Counted from the stretch's first letter, positions 6,808 through 16,092 are shown. The stretch is DNA of 48,303 bases from Alphaproteobacteria bacterium MedPE-SWcel (GCA_001874255.1 MPDC01000027.1:1-48303); one strand, 5' to 3'. The notes: a model not told the origin generated them from the letters alone. A program made the numbers and translations.

Positions 6808-7874
6808 ACGTGAACATCAAATACCCAGGCTTGGTACAGGAAAAGCTCCCCTCTGGCGCTACGCGCTACCGAGTGCGCGTTGAGGGCATGCCCAACAAAC
6901 GCATCTCCCTGTCAGTAACGCCCGACCACCCTCAGTTTTCAGAGATCTACTATGCCGCCCGCGCAGGTGTAAAAATCTCGCCAGAGACCGCCCCCGAAGA
7001 TCGCGCCATCCGCAACTCCATCGGCTGGCTCGCAGCCAAGCATATCGCTGATATGGAACGGCAAGTGGAGGCTGGGAACGTGTCTCCCCTGACGCTCAAA
7101 AAGCGGCGAAGTATCATAGAGATCTTCACCATCCGCTATGCGGATATGGCGATGGAGATCCCAACCCGAAAGCTGGTTGAACTGCGGGATGAATTCTCCG
7201 CTACCCCAGCGCGCGCAGACAGCATCATCGAAGGCATTCGCGGGATGTACCGTTGGGCGACAGAGCGCGACCTCTGCGGCATGAACCCGGCGATCGGGAT
7301 CGCGCGGATCGACCAGGGGCGCGGCGGCGCGAAACCTTGGACGGCCGATGACCTGAGAAAGTTCCGCGATCACCACGCGCCAGGAACGACACCGCATCTT
7401 GCTCTGACGCTCTTCATGTTCACCGCCTGCCGCATTGGCGATGCGATCAAGCTTGGCCGGAAGCATGAAGAGGAGATTGAGGGCGTGCGTGCGCTGTCGT
7501 GGCGGCCCTCCAAACGCGGCTCTGCCCCGGTTACAATCCCGATGCTGCCACCGCTCTTCAAAGCCACCCGCGCGCAGCCCACGGAAAACGAGACTTATCT
7601 GCTGAACTATCGCGCTCAGCCCTATTCCACGCCAGATTCGCTTGGCCAAATGTTTCGGCGCTGGTGCCGTGATGCGGGGCTCGAGGACAGAAGCTCGCAC
7701 GGCATCCGCAAGGCAGCGGGGCATTTGCTGGCGCAGGAAGGCTGCTCTCAATATCAGATCATGACCATCCACGGCCACACCCAAGCCAAGACCTCCGAGG
7801 TCTACACAAAAGGCGTGGAACGGTGGCGTCTGGCCAAGGACGCCATGGCCAAATTGGAGGGGCTGGATTGGTAG
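6798..7874 (+). CDS. Tyrosine-recombinase integrase
   Basis: This 358-residue site-specific recombinase has a SAM-like core-binding domain around residues 65-165 and a catalytic domain from about 180. Catalytic residues visible are Arg212 ('FTACRIGDAIKL'), a probable Lys near 239, His301 and Arg304 ('SHGIRKAAG'), His327 ('IHGHTQ') and the nucleophile Tyr336 ('SEVYTKG'). All six positions are occupied and the gene is full length, so the enzyme is probably active. The gene points at, and ends 78 bp before, the 3' end of tRNA-Gly. It presumably catalysed integration of the element to its left at that tRNA. The start overlaps the small upstream gene. Confidence 0.95.
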   Translation: MDLDVNIKYPGLVQEKLPSGATRYRVRVEGMPNKRISLSVTPDHPQFSEIYYAARAGVKISPETAPEDRAIRNSIGWLAAKHIADMERQVEAGNVSPLTLKKRRSIIEIFTIRYADMAMEIPTRKLVELRDEFSATPARADSIIEGIRGMYRWATERDLCGMNPAIGIARIDQGRGGAKPWTADDLRKFRDHHAPGTTPHLALTLFMFTACRIGDAIKLGRKHEEEIEGVRALSWRPSKRGSAPVTIPMLPPLFKATRAQPTENETYLLNYRAQPYSTPDSLGQMFRRWCRDAGLEDRSSHGIRKAAGHLLAQEGCSQYQIMTIHGHTQAKTSEVYTKGVERWRLAKDAMAKLEGLDW

Positions 7875-7952
7875 ATGTGTCCCACGGGGGATTTCTACGT
7901 GGGACAAACCACCCCTTAACGATCTGGTATACTTATCATTTGGGGAAGAAGT

Positions 7953-8026
7953 TGGAGCGGGTAGCGGGAATCGAACCCGCGCCTTAAGCTTGGAAGGCTC
8001 TTATGATACCATTTCACCATACCCGC
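7953..8026 (-). tRNA. tRNA-Gly (anticodon TCC)
   Basis: On the minus strand the 7-bp acceptor GCGGGTA pairs perfectly with TACCCGC, followed by T and an encoded CCA. The T-arm is GCGGG-TTCGATT-CCCGC. The anticodon loop CTTCCAA gives anticodon TCC, which reads GGA/GGG glycine codons. A sigma-70-type promoter lies 13-41 bp upstream. Its 3' end faces the integrase and is the likely attachment site. Confidence 0.95.
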
Positions 8027-8038
8027 GCCGTATCGTGT

Positions 8039-8067
8039 GATTTATGGGAAGGACATTTTGCCGTCAA
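8039..8067 (-). promoter_or_regulatory. Promoter of tRNA-Gly
   Basis: On the minus strand, TTGACG (8062-8067) and TAAATC (8039-8044) are separated by 17 bp. The expected transcription start is a few bases before the tRNA 5' end at 8026. Confidence 0.65.
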
Positions 8068-8210
8068 CCACATAACACAGTTTTTTTCCGCCTTCCCGGG
8101 CTCGAGCCTGTCGGATTTCGGCCTTCGGTCCGAACAGCCCCTTTTCACCGACCCGCCGCCGCCCTAGGTTCCCCCTATTCGATGCAATCCCCAGCGAACC
8201 GGTCCCGAGA

Positions 8211-8930
8211 ATGCCCCTGCCCCGCATTGCCCTGCTGACCTCTCATGGCCAGCCCTCTGCGCCACCGCCGCCAGAGATACACCTCGCAGCGATCGCGGCC
8301 GCCGTGCAGGACCACCTGCCGGAGTGGCAGGTGCGATCGGCAACCCTGGCCTCGCCCGGTTTCCTTGAAAAGGCAATGGCGGAGGGCGCGGTGATCTATC
8401 CGTTTTTCATGGCGCGGGGCTGGTTCACCGGACAGGTGCTGCCCCGTCGTCTTGAAGGCCAGACCTATCACATGGCGACGCCCTTTGGCCTCGACCCCGC
8501 ATTGCCCGAGATGACCGCCACCGCCCTGTCGAGCGAGATTGCGGCGCGTGGATGGCCGCAGGAGGCCACCGAAATTCTGCTTGCCGCGCATGGGTCTGCG
8601 CGTGGGCCAAAGGCCGCCGAAGCGGCCGAGAGCTTTGCCGACCGTCTGCGCGCCATTCTGCCCGGTCTACGCTTCAGCACCGGATTTGTGGAACAGGCGC
8701 CCTTTATCAGCGAGGCCGCCCGGCCGCTGGGGCAACACTCCCTGTGCCTGCCGTTTTTTGCCCAATCGGGGGCGCATGTGCGCGAAGATATTCCCGAGGC
8801 CCTGACAGAGGCCGGGTTTCAGGGGCAGTGCCTGCCGGTTCTGGGCGCCCTGCCCGGAGCGCCTGCCCTCATCGCCGGGGCCATTCGCCGGGCCGGAGAT
8901 GCTCTGGAAACCGACCCGATTGAGGCCTGA
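8211..8930 (+). CDS. CbiX/SirB-like (sirohydrochlorin chelatase family) protein
   Basis: This 239-residue protein has two similar halves. The second carries 'LLAAHGSARGPKAAEAAESF', the H-G-S motif of the CbiX/SirB family whose His serves in metal chelation, and ends with 'LPFFAQSGAHVREDIPEAL', typical of the family's second active-site strand. The first half has the matching 'IALLTSHGQP' and 'IYPFFMARGWFTGQVLPRRL'. Family members insert Co or Fe into sirohydrochlorin, but stand-alone two-domain members in this clade are of unproven specificity. No other cobalamin or sirohaem genes are nearby. The ATG has only a weak ribosome site. Confidence 0.8.
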   Translation: MPLPRIALLTSHGQPSAPPPPEIHLAAIAAAVQDHLPEWQVRSATLASPGFLEKAMAEGAVIYPFFMARGWFTGQVLPRRLEGQTYHMATPFGLDPALPEMTATALSSEIAARGWPQEATEILLAAHGSARGPKAAEAAESFADRLRAILPGLRFSTGFVEQAPFISEAARPLGQHSLCLPFFAQSGAHVREDIPEALTEAGFQGQCLPVLGALPGAPALIAGAIRRAGDALETDPIEA

Positions 8931-8954
8931 TATCAGGCCGGGGCCAGTGTGACC

Positions 8955-9578
8955 TCAGCCCTGCGGGATCTCGTTCACCTTCGCGGGCACATGATAGCCA
9001 CGCTGCACCGCCGGGCGCGCGGCGATCCGTTGATACCAGGCCCGCACGTTCGGATAGTCTGAAAGGTCAATCTGCTGCCATTCGTAGCGCGAGGCCCAGG
9101 GCCAGCAGGCCATATCCGCAATCGAATACTCCCCGACGATGTAGTCGCGCCCCTCCAGCCGCCGGTCCAGCACCCCATATAACCTGCGGGCCTCTTCGCT
9201 GTATCGCGCCTCGGCGTAGGGGGATTTTCCGGCATTGTATTTCAGGAAATGATGCGCCTGGCCGAGAATGGGACCAAAGCCCGCCATCTGCCACATCAGC
9301 CATTCGAGGATTTCCAGACGATCCTCCTGCGGCATGAATTTTCCATATTTTTCAGCCAGATAAATCATGATGGAACCGGATTCCATCATCGCCACCCCGG
9401 TTTCGCCATCGCGGATTGCCGGTATCTTGTTGTTGGGACTGATCGCCAGAAACTCCGGGTCGAACTGGGCCCCTGCGGTAATGTCCACCGCATGCGCGAC
9501 ATAGGGCACCCCCAACTCCTCGAGCAGAATAGACAGCTTGCGTCCATTCGGCGTGGTCCAGGTATAGAGGTCGATCAT
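8955..9578 (-). CDS. Glutathione S-transferase, YfcG/disulfide-bond oxidoreductase-like
   Basis: The protein has 207 residues from the chosen ATG, which has GGAG 8 nt upstream; a longer frame to 9635 lacks support. It opens 'MIDLYTWTTPNGRKLSILLE', and the 'T-P-N-G-R-K' turn is characteristic of the YfcG/Nu-class group that uses glutathione for disulfide reductase activity. 'SPNNKIPAI' supplies the cis-proline and 'MMESGSIMIYLAEKYGKFMP' the Glu-Ser glutathione contact. The C-terminal domain has 'YSIADMACWPW'. It lies 119 bp downstream of the ThDP enzyme on the same strand and may share its transcript. Confidence 0.9.
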   Translation of the reverse strand: MIDLYTWTTPNGRKLSILLEELGVPYVAHAVDITAGAQFDPEFLAISPNNKIPAIRDGETGVAMMESGSIMIYLAEKYGKFMPQEDRLEILEWLMWQMAGFGPILGQAHHFLKYNAGKSPYAEARYSEEARRLYGVLDRRLEGRDYIVGEYSIADMACWPWASRYEWQQIDLSDYPNVRAWYQRIAARPAVQRGYHVPAKVNEIPQG

Positions 9579-9697
9579 GAGGTCTCTCCGCAGCGTGTAG
9601 GGGCCTGAGCAGGATGACGTGGCAAAGGCTGCCACGTCAATTCCCCAGGCCTTTCCGTCTCCAGTCTGTCCCGTCTCCGGTCTTTCTGGCGCCCGGT

Positions 9698-11407
9698 TCA
9701 GGACGTCATATTGGCCTCGCCCTCGGCCCGCACTGCCGACAGGGACTGGTTCGGCGTCAATGCTTCGGGATCAACGATGATTTCGATCAGATAGCCGCCA
9801 TTGGCAGTCCGCGCGCGCTCCAATGCGCCGGCAAAGGCCTCTGTGCTGAGCACCCGCTCTCCGGCAATACCAAAGGCCGCCGCATAGGCGACGAAGTCCG
9901 GGTTCACCAGTTTGGTCGCCATCACTTTGCCGGGATGGTGACGTTCCTGATGCATGCGGATGGTGCCGTACATACCGTTGTTGACCACCACATAGATCAC
10001 ATCGGCGCCATGCTGCGCGGCTGTGGCCAGCTCCTGCGAGGTCATCATGAAACACCCGTCCCCGGCCATCGCAACCACCGTACGATCCGGGTGATGCAGC
10101 TTTGCCGCGACCGCCGCCGGGACGCCATATCCCATGGAGCCGCTGGTTGGTGCCAGCTGCGTGCGATAGGCGCGATGCGGGTGGAACCTATGCAACCATA
10201 CCGTGTAGTTCCCCGCCCCATTGGTGTAGATCGTATCCTGCGGCAGGGTCTCGCTCATATGGCGCACCACTTTGGCCATATTGACCGGTCCCGGAACCTC
10301 GGTGGGTGACTGAAACGCAATATAGTCCTCGCGTTGTACCCGGACCCAATCGGCCCAACGCGATGGATCAGGCGCCTCGATCCCCTCGGCCGCGTCAAAG
10401 AACAACTCCGGGTCGGATTGGATGGACAGATCCGGCTGGTAGACCTGACCCAGCTCATCAGCGTCCGGATGCACATGTACAAACGTCATCTGCGGATGCG
10501 GAATGTCGATCAGCTCGTAGCCCTGCGTGGTCATCTCGCCGAGACGCGGACCGATCGCGATCAGCAGATCGACCTCTTCACGCAAGCGTTTGCGAAGGTT
10601 GGGAATTGGCGCGATCCCGACCGGGCCGACATAGGCGTCGTGGCCATTGTCGACATAGTCCTGACTGCGAAAAGACGTGGTCACCGGCAGACCGAGGCGG
10701 GCTGCAAAGGCCAGCGCCTTTCGCGCGCAGCTCTCGCTCCAACCCGGCCCACCGACCATCATCATCGGACGGTCGGCCGCGGCGATCAGCTCTTGCAGGC
10801 GAGTCATGGACTGCGGCGTCGGCGCAGCTTTGGCGCGTGCTGTTGGTCGCAGGTCGCTGCAGCTCACAACATCCGTCAGCATATCCTCCGGCAGCGCCAA
10901 GACCACGGGCCCAGGTCGGCCGGACTGCGCCATTTTCCACGCCCGGGCCAAATATTCGGGAATGCGCGCCGCATCGTCGATCTGCGCCACCCATTTGGCC
11001 ATCTGCCCGAACATGCGCCGATAATCAATTTCCTGAAAGGCCTCGCGGTCCACCATATCGCGTCCCACCTGACCGATCAGCAGGATCATCGGGGTCGAGT
11101 CCTGATACGCGGTGTGAACGCCGTTCGAGGCATTTGTCGCCCCCGGTCCCCGGGTCACCGCGCAAATTCCGGGCCGCCCCGTCAGTTTGCCGTAGGCATC
11201 CGCCATATTCGCCGCACCCGATTCGTGCCGACAGGTGACCACATTGATGGCGTCGCGATGGGCATACAGCCCGTCGAGCAACTCCAGATAGCTTTCCCCC
11301 GGCACACAATAGATCGTATCTGCACCAAGCAGACGAAGCTGATCCGCGAGGATCCTTCCCCCGCTGCGGGATCCTGTGACGATAGGGGTCGTGATGTCGC
11401 TAGACAT
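9698..11407 (-). CDS. Thiamine diphosphate-dependent enzyme (acetolactate synthase large-subunit-like)
   Basis: This 569-residue protein has the three-domain architecture of the pyruvate oxidase/acetolactate synthase superfamily. The N-terminal PYR domain has the catalytic Glu62 in 'CRHESGAANMADAYGKLTGR'. The central domain spans roughly residues 195-345. The C-terminal PP domain has the GDG...NN cofactor motif (GDG at 449-451, NN at 476-477). It lacks a neighbouring ilvH small subunit, so a catabolic 2-keto acid enzyme (decarboxylase, oxalyl-CoA- or sulfoacetaldehyde-type) is as likely as branched-chain synthesis. The substrate cannot be told. The large gap upstream contains DnaA-box-like sequences. 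Confidence 0.85.
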   Translation of the reverse strand: MSSDITTPIVTGSRSGGRILADQLRLLGADTIYCVPGESYLELLDGLYAHRDAINVVTCRHESGAANMADAYGKLTGRPGICAVTRGPGATNASNGVHTAYQDSTPMILLIGQVGRDMVDREAFQEIDYRRMFGQMAKWVAQIDDAARIPEYLARAWKMAQSGRPGPVVLALPEDMLTDVVSCSDLRPTARAKAAPTPQSMTRLQELIAAADRPMMMVGGPGWSESCARKALAFAARLGLPVTTSFRSQDYVDNGHDAYVGPVGIAPIPNLRKRLREEVDLLIAIGPRLGEMTTQGYELIDIPHPQMTFVHVHPDADELGQVYQPDLSIQSDPELFFDAAEGIEAPDPSRWADWVRVQREDYIAFQSPTEVPGPVNMAKVVRHMSETLPQDTIYTNGAGNYTVWLHRFHPHRAYRTQLAPTSGSMGYGVPAAVAAKLHHPDRTVVAMAGDGCFMMTSQELATAAQHGADVIYVVVNNGMYGTIRMHQERHHPGKVMATKLVNPDFVAYAAAFGIAGERVLSTEAFAGALERARTANGGYLIEIIVDPEALTPNQSLSAVRAEGEANMTS

Positions 11408-11557
11408 GAATTCCTGTTCCTCTCCTGAGCCGCGGCGATCATATCCAAAGCTCGCCCGAGGCCTAGACCCAGTTCACCTCAGCCGCGCAGATTATCGGAT
11501 TGTTAGTCAATTTGACGCATCCTGAGGTCCCGCTCCGACGCGCCGAGCGAAAGCGGC

Positions 11558-11948
11558 TGTGGATAACCGCGCCGCGACTTGTGGATAAATTTCGGAAATC
11601 GCGACATCCGCTTGTTTCTATGAGACGAGTTGATTGTGGACAAATTGCGCCACTCATCTCGGGTGCATTCGAGGACGCATTTGGAACTTGATCATGCGTG
11701 CCCTCATCACGATCACCCGCTTGCAAGTGGTCCTCAAGACGAATGACCGCGCCGAACGTGAACATGAACCGGGTTTACTCCGGATAATTCCGCGCCGGCC
11801 CAAACGCCCTCCATTTATGGAGAAAGGTAAAGTTAAGGGCATTTTATCGGAATTTTTAGTAAATTTTTATCGATTATTGAAAATAAAGGAGCCTGAAATT
11901 CTGACCTGAAAACGCTGTAGTTTCCTGAACCAGGGCCGCTGTGGATGC
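11558..11948 (+). other. DnaA-box cluster with adjacent AT-rich stretch (origin-like or regulatory)
   Basis: TGTGGATAA, the exact complement of the TTATCCACA DnaA-box consensus, occurs at 11558-11566 and 11580-11588. A one-mismatch form TGTGGACAA is at 11635-11643 and a weaker TGTGGATGC at 11940-11948, all in one orientation. The first two are 22 bp apart and the third 55 bp further, close to whole helical turns. Between 11815 and 11900 the sequence is strikingly AT-rich ('ggaatttttagtaaattttt'), with TTAAGGGCATTTTAT resembling a CtrA site with one mismatch. No convincing gene lies in the 600-bp gap. This could be a replication-origin-type region or a DnaA-controlled promoter region. Confidence 0.45.
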
Positions 11949-11950
11949 GA

Positions 11951-11979
11951 AAAAGCGACGCCGGAATGGCATCGCTTTT
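11951..11979 (-). terminator. Rho-independent terminator of ptsP
   Basis: A stem of AAAAGCGA and TCGCTTTT extended by GCC/GGC across one mismatch, with a 5-nt loop, is followed on the minus strand by T's. It lies 29 bp past the ptsP stop. Confidence 0.7.
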
Positions 11980-12007
11980 CAAGTCAGATCGTATCAATGG
12001 ATCGATC

Positions 12008-14248
12008 CTAAATCTCGCGTAGATACTGCATGACGGAGGGCCTCACGCTTTGATCGCCCCGGTGACGCGCGTCGGCAATGAGCTTGCGCACTTCGCCCAG
12101 GTCCACTCTCATTAACAATGACTTGACCGGCCCAATTGAAGCGGGGCGCATCGAGAGCGTTCGAATGCCCATGGCAGCAAGGCAGACGGCCTCGATCGGC
12201 CGCCCTGCGTCTTCGCCGCAGAAACTCAGCGGCGTACCGGACATGTCGCAGCGTTCGACAATACGCTCGATGAAACTCAGAAAGCTCACATTCAACGTGT
12301 CATACCGCTGGCGCACCCGCTCGTTCTCCCGATCGGCAGCAAAAAAGAACTGCTTCAGATCATTGCCGCCGATGGAGAGAAAATCCACTTCCTCAAAGAA
12401 CTTCAGCGGGGCAAACCCGAGCGACGGCGTCTCAAGCATCGCACCGATCTCCAGGCTGGAGGGCAGGACATGACCCAGACGTTTTTCCCGTTCAATGGTT
12501 TTGTCGACTTCTTTCCGCGCCTGCCGATATTCCTCGAATTGCGCCACAAAGGGGAACATGACGCTGAGTGGTCCGCCATTTGCGGCCCGGATCAGCGCCT
12601 GCAGCTGCATCCGCATCACCCCCGGCTTGTCGAGCCCGACCCGGATCGCCCGCCAGCCGAGCGCTGGATTTGGCTCGTCTGTTGGCTTCATATAGGGCAA
12701 CACCTTGTCGGATCCGATATCCAACGTTCTGAAGACAACGCGCTTTCCACGGGCCGATTCGAGCACTTTTTGATAGAGGGTAGCCAATTCGGACCGCTTC
12801 GGCATCTTGTTGTGGATCAGGAACTGCAATTCCGTCCGAAACAGTCCCACCCCTTCGGCTCCGGAATTCTGCAGGGAGGGCAGATCTGCCATGAGGCCTG
12901 CATTCATCATGAGTTTAACCCTTTTTCCATCAGTGGTTATGGCGGGTTTCTCACGTATCGAAGTATAGCGCTCCTGCGCCTGCGCCTGCATTGCGATCTT
13001 GTCTCGGAATGCGTTGACCACGGGATCATCCGGGCGCAGGTGCACCGCGCCCTGATCCCCGTCCACCAACACGTGATCGCCATTCAGCCCTTCGGTGGTG
13101 ATCCGGCCAACGCGGACCACCAAGGGGATCGCCAAGGCCCGCGCCACGATGGCGGCATGGGAGCCGACCGAGCCCTCCTCGAGAATGATCCCCTTCAGCT
13201 TGCGGCCATATTCCAGCAATTCGGCGGGGCCAATGTTGCGGGCCACCAGAATCGGGTCGTCCGGAAGCTCAGCCCCGGTATCGCGCCCCTGCCCTGTCAG
13301 AATGCGGAGCAACCGGTTGGACAGATCATCCAGATCACTCAGCCGCTCGCGCAGATAGGCATCCTGCACCTGGGCCATGCGCCCGCGGGCCAGCGATTGT
13401 TCCTTTTCCACGGCCGCTTCGGCGCTCAGACCGCGGGCAATGTCTTCTTCCATCCGCCGCATCCAGCCCTTTGAATTGGCGAACATACGATAGGTCTCAA
13501 GGACTTGAGCCTGTTCCTTGTCCCCGCCCGACGACACTTGCAGCATCTTGTCCACGCCGACGCGCAACTCTTCGACGGCTTCCTGCAGCCGCTCCAATTC
13601 GCGGTGCGGATCATCGGCAATCGGGTTTGTGACGACCACACGCGGCTCATGCAGCCAGATATGCCCTTCGGCCGCGCCCTCCTGCGCCATTGTCCCCTTC
13701 AGCAGGACGGATTGCTGATGCAGCGGCGACATGGCCGAGCCTTCGCCAACAAAGGCACCCAGTTCGGTCATTTCGGCAATGACCATCGCCACCACCTCCA
13801 ACGCGTAGACCGCATCAGAGGAATAATCGCGGGTTTCCTTGGACTGTACCACCAAGACGCCAAGCACTTCGCCGAGACGCTGGATGGGAATGCCCAGAAA
13901 GGATGTATAGCGTTCCTCGCCGGTCTCCGGCATGTAGCGAAACCCGCGCGCACTCGGGGCATCGGCGGCGTTGATCAGCTTCCCGGTCCGGGCAACGCGA
14001 CCGACCAGACCCTCGCCGATCCGCATGCGGGTTTGGTGGACGGATTCGCGATTCAACCCTTCGGTGGCGCAGAGTTCCAGCGTTTCCTCGTCCCGAAACA
14101 GATAGATAGAGCAGACTTCCGTGCCCATGCTATCGGCAATGAGCTGGGTGATCTTGTCAAGCCGCGCCTGTCCGGCAACATCCCCTGCCATCGCCTCGCG
14201 CAGGCGACCCAGTAGCTTTCTGCTCTCGGATTCCGTGTTCTCAACCAT
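12008..14248 (-). CDS. ptsP: Phosphoenolpyruvate-protein phosphotransferase PtsP (nitrogen PTS enzyme I)
   Basis: This 746-residue cytoplasmic enzyme takes a phosphate from phosphoenolpyruvate and passes it to NPr (PtsO) in the nitrogen-related PTS. Residues 20-160 are a GAF domain ('SMGTEVCSIYLFRDEETLEL'), the feature that distinguishes PtsP from sugar-PTS enzyme I. Residues 200-320 form the NPr-binding domain. The phosphorylated His364 lies in 'GSVGSHAAIVARALAIPLVV'. The PEP-binding barrel has 'GAEGVGLFRTELQFL', 'FRTLDIGSDK' and the catalytic Cys677 in 'PLSFCGEDAG'. The length is usual for the family. It is followed by its own terminator and preceded by a 560-bp gap. No ptsO or ptsN is in the window. 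Confidence 0.97.
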   Translation of the reverse strand: MVENTESESRKLLGRLREAMAGDVAGQARLDKITQLIADSMGTEVCSIYLFRDEETLELCATEGLNRESVHQTRMRIGEGLVGRVARTGKLINAADAPSARGFRYMPETGEERYTSFLGIPIQRLGEVLGVLVVQSKETRDYSSDAVYALEVVAMVIAEMTELGAFVGEGSAMSPLHQQSVLLKGTMAQEGAAEGHIWLHEPRVVVTNPIADDPHRELERLQEAVEELRVGVDKMLQVSSGGDKEQAQVLETYRMFANSKGWMRRMEEDIARGLSAEAAVEKEQSLARGRMAQVQDAYLRERLSDLDDLSNRLLRILTGQGRDTGAELPDDPILVARNIGPAELLEYGRKLKGIILEEGSVGSHAAIVARALAIPLVVRVGRITTEGLNGDHVLVDGDQGAVHLRPDDPVVNAFRDKIAMQAQAQERYTSIREKPAITTDGKRVKLMMNAGLMADLPSLQNSGAEGVGLFRTELQFLIHNKMPKRSELATLYQKVLESARGKRVVFRTLDIGSDKVLPYMKPTDEPNPALGWRAIRVGLDKPGVMRMQLQALIRAANGGPLSVMFPFVAQFEEYRQARKEVDKTIEREKRLGHVLPSSLEIGAMLETPSLGFAPLKFFEEVDFLSIGGNDLKQFFFAADRENERVRQRYDTLNVSFLSFIERIVERCDMSGTPLSFCGEDAGRPIEAVCLAAMGIRTLSMRPASIGPVKSLLMRVDLGEVRKLIADARHRGDQSVRPSVMQYLREI

Positions 14249-14808
14249 GTCGGCCCTTTCCCGGGTTGCTCATCCGACCGAACCTGTCGCCAAAGACTGA
14301 CAACTGGCCGGGGCCCTGCACCTAGGGATAAGCCTGACGCTGTTTCGCATCAACCCCCTTGTGCCAGAACCCGAAGTCAAGGCAATGTGTCGACTGCCGA
14401 GGTCTGTGGCAAGGGCTTTCGCTGGAATTGCGCATTCGGTTTTTTTGACTGCGCGATGTGCTATCGTGAACACGCGGTTCTTCTGTGGCAGATCCCTTTG
14501 TGTTTTGACGGTCTTCGGCCCTGTCGATTGCCTCAGGGACGTCCACCCGCATCTGGCCAACTTCTGTCAACAAACAGGCCGCCCATCAACGGGTTCAGCG
14601 TTGCGGACAATGTAAATACTTCGACAAGCGAAGCGCCGTCCCCAGCGTGCGCCCGGCGACACACCCTATGTCAGACACCGGGATTTCGCCTAAGAAATCA
14701 ATGCGAAACACAGCGTATCTGTCGCGCCCAAAAGGGCGCGCAGCCTTAAGAAACCACAGAAAATGCAACCATGGCCAGACCGGGGATACTCCGGTCCGGC
14801 CGACGGTT
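14249..14808 (-). other. Gap between lysC and ptsP with two stem-loops
   Basis: No gene is supported here. A 7-bp perfect hairpin (CGCGCCC-AAAA-GGGCGCG) lies at 14723-14740. An 11-bp stem with one mismatch lies at 14773-14801, directly after the lysC stop on the minus strand. The latter is a plausible lysC terminator but lacks a T tract. The region upstream of ptsP shows no clear promoter to my eye. Confidence 0.4.
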
Positions 14809-16047
14809 TCAGCCCGCTTTGTCCAATTCAAAGGCGTCGTGCAGCGCCTGCACCGCGAGCTCCATGTATTTCCGGTCAATCAACACAGAGATCTTGATCT
14901 CAGAGGTGGTGATCACCTTGATATTGACGCCTTCGTCCGACAACACGCGGAACATTTTGGCGGCAACGCCGGACTGTGAGCGCATGCCGATGCCCACGAC
15001 GGACACTTTGGCAACGCCAGTGTCAGCTACCAGTTCCGCGAAGTTCAGCTCGCCCTTTTCCTTGAAACCATTCAGGGCCACCTCTGCCCGTTTCACCTGA
15101 TCGGTCGGGCAAGAGAAGGTCATATCCGTGCGTCCATCTTCCGAGATGTTCTGCACGATCATGTCCACATTGACCCCGGCATCGGACAGGCAGGTAAAGA
15201 TGGTGGCGGCGATGCCCGGTCGATCCGCAACCGAGAGACAGGTCAGCTTCGCTTCATCCCGCGAGTAAGCTACGCCGTTTACAACATTGGATTCCATGAT
15301 TTCCTCCTCGTCGCAGACCAGAGTCCCGGCCTCGTCGGATTGTTCTTCAAAGCTCGACAGAACGCGCAGCTTGACTTTGTAGCGCATGGCCAGCTCGACA
15401 GAGCGGGTCTGCAGCACCTTGGCGCCGAGCGATGCAAGCTCCAGCATTTCTTCATAGGCGATCTTGTCCAACTTGCGCGCCTTGTCACAGATCCGGGGAT
15501 CCGTTGTGTAGACCCCGTCCACATCCGTGTAGATGTCGCAGCGTTCCGCCCCAAAGGCCGCCGCAAATGCGACCGCCGTGGTGTCCGACCCGCCCCGGCC
15601 CAGCGTGGTGACGCGCCCTTCCGGGCTGATGCCCTGAAAACCGGCAACAACTGCCACACGCATGCCTTCACCGAATTTGGCATTGATCGCATCGGTGCCG
15701 ATTTCGTCGATCCGGGCCTGGCTGTGCGCGGAATTGGTCTTCAGCGGGACCTGCCAGCCTTGCCAGCTGCGCGCAGGCACATCCATCTCCTGCAGCGTCA
15801 ATGCCATCAGGCCCGCAGTCACGATCTCGCCAGACGAAACTACGGCGTCATATTCGCGCGCGTCATACAACGGCGAGGTCTCGTTCACCCAGCCCACCAA
15901 TTCGTTGGTCTTGCCGGACATTGCGGACACGATGACAATGACGTCATAGCCCTTGGCCACTTCGACGCCGACACGTTTGGCCGCGCGGCGAATGCGGTCC
16001 AGATTGGCGACAGACGTGCCGCCGAATTTCATCACAAGTAGGGGCAT
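14809..16047 (-). CDS. lysC: Aspartate kinase
   Basis: This 412-residue enzyme phosphorylates L-aspartate in the first step toward lysine (diaminopimelate), threonine and methionine. The kinase domain has the N-terminal 'LVMKFGGTSVAN', with Lys and the glycine turn for ATP and aspartate, 'VVSSGEIVTAGLMALTL' and 'TLGRGGSDTTAVAFAAAF'. The C-terminal 150 residues hold two ACT domains ('LSVADRPGIAATIFTCLSDA' and 'VSVVGIGMRSQSGVAAKMFR'), where feedback inhibitors bind. Length and layout match the single-polypeptide proteobacterial type. A GGAGGGAG lies about 12 nt ahead of the ATG. It sits 560 bp upstream of ptsP and 138 bp downstream of trkH. Confidence 0.97.
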   Translation of the reverse strand: MPLLVMKFGGTSVANLDRIRRAAKRVGVEVAKGYDVIVIVSAMSGKTNELVGWVNETSPLYDAREYDAVVSSGEIVTAGLMALTLQEMDVPARSWQGWQVPLKTNSAHSQARIDEIGTDAINAKFGEGMRVAVVAGFQGISPEGRVTTLGRGGSDTTAVAFAAAFGAERCDIYTDVDGVYTTDPRICDKARKLDKIAYEEMLELASLGAKVLQTRSVELAMRYKVKLRVLSSFEEQSDEAGTLVCDEEEIMESNVVNGVAYSRDEAKLTCLSVADRPGIAATIFTCLSDAGVNVDMIVQNISEDGRTDMTFSCPTDQVKRAEVALNGFKEKGELNFAELVADTGVAKVSVVGIGMRSQSGVAAKMFRVLSDEGVNIKVITTSEIKISVLIDRKYMELAVQALHDAFELDKAG

Positions 16048-16092
16048 AAGGGGTGTGGTCTCCCTCCGCTTGCGGGGTTTCAGGTTCGCGCG

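Noticed and set aside
11634-11909. 91-residue plus-strand frame in the DnaA-box gap
   Set aside because: It runs through the AT-rich tract, has no ribosome site and no sensible composition.
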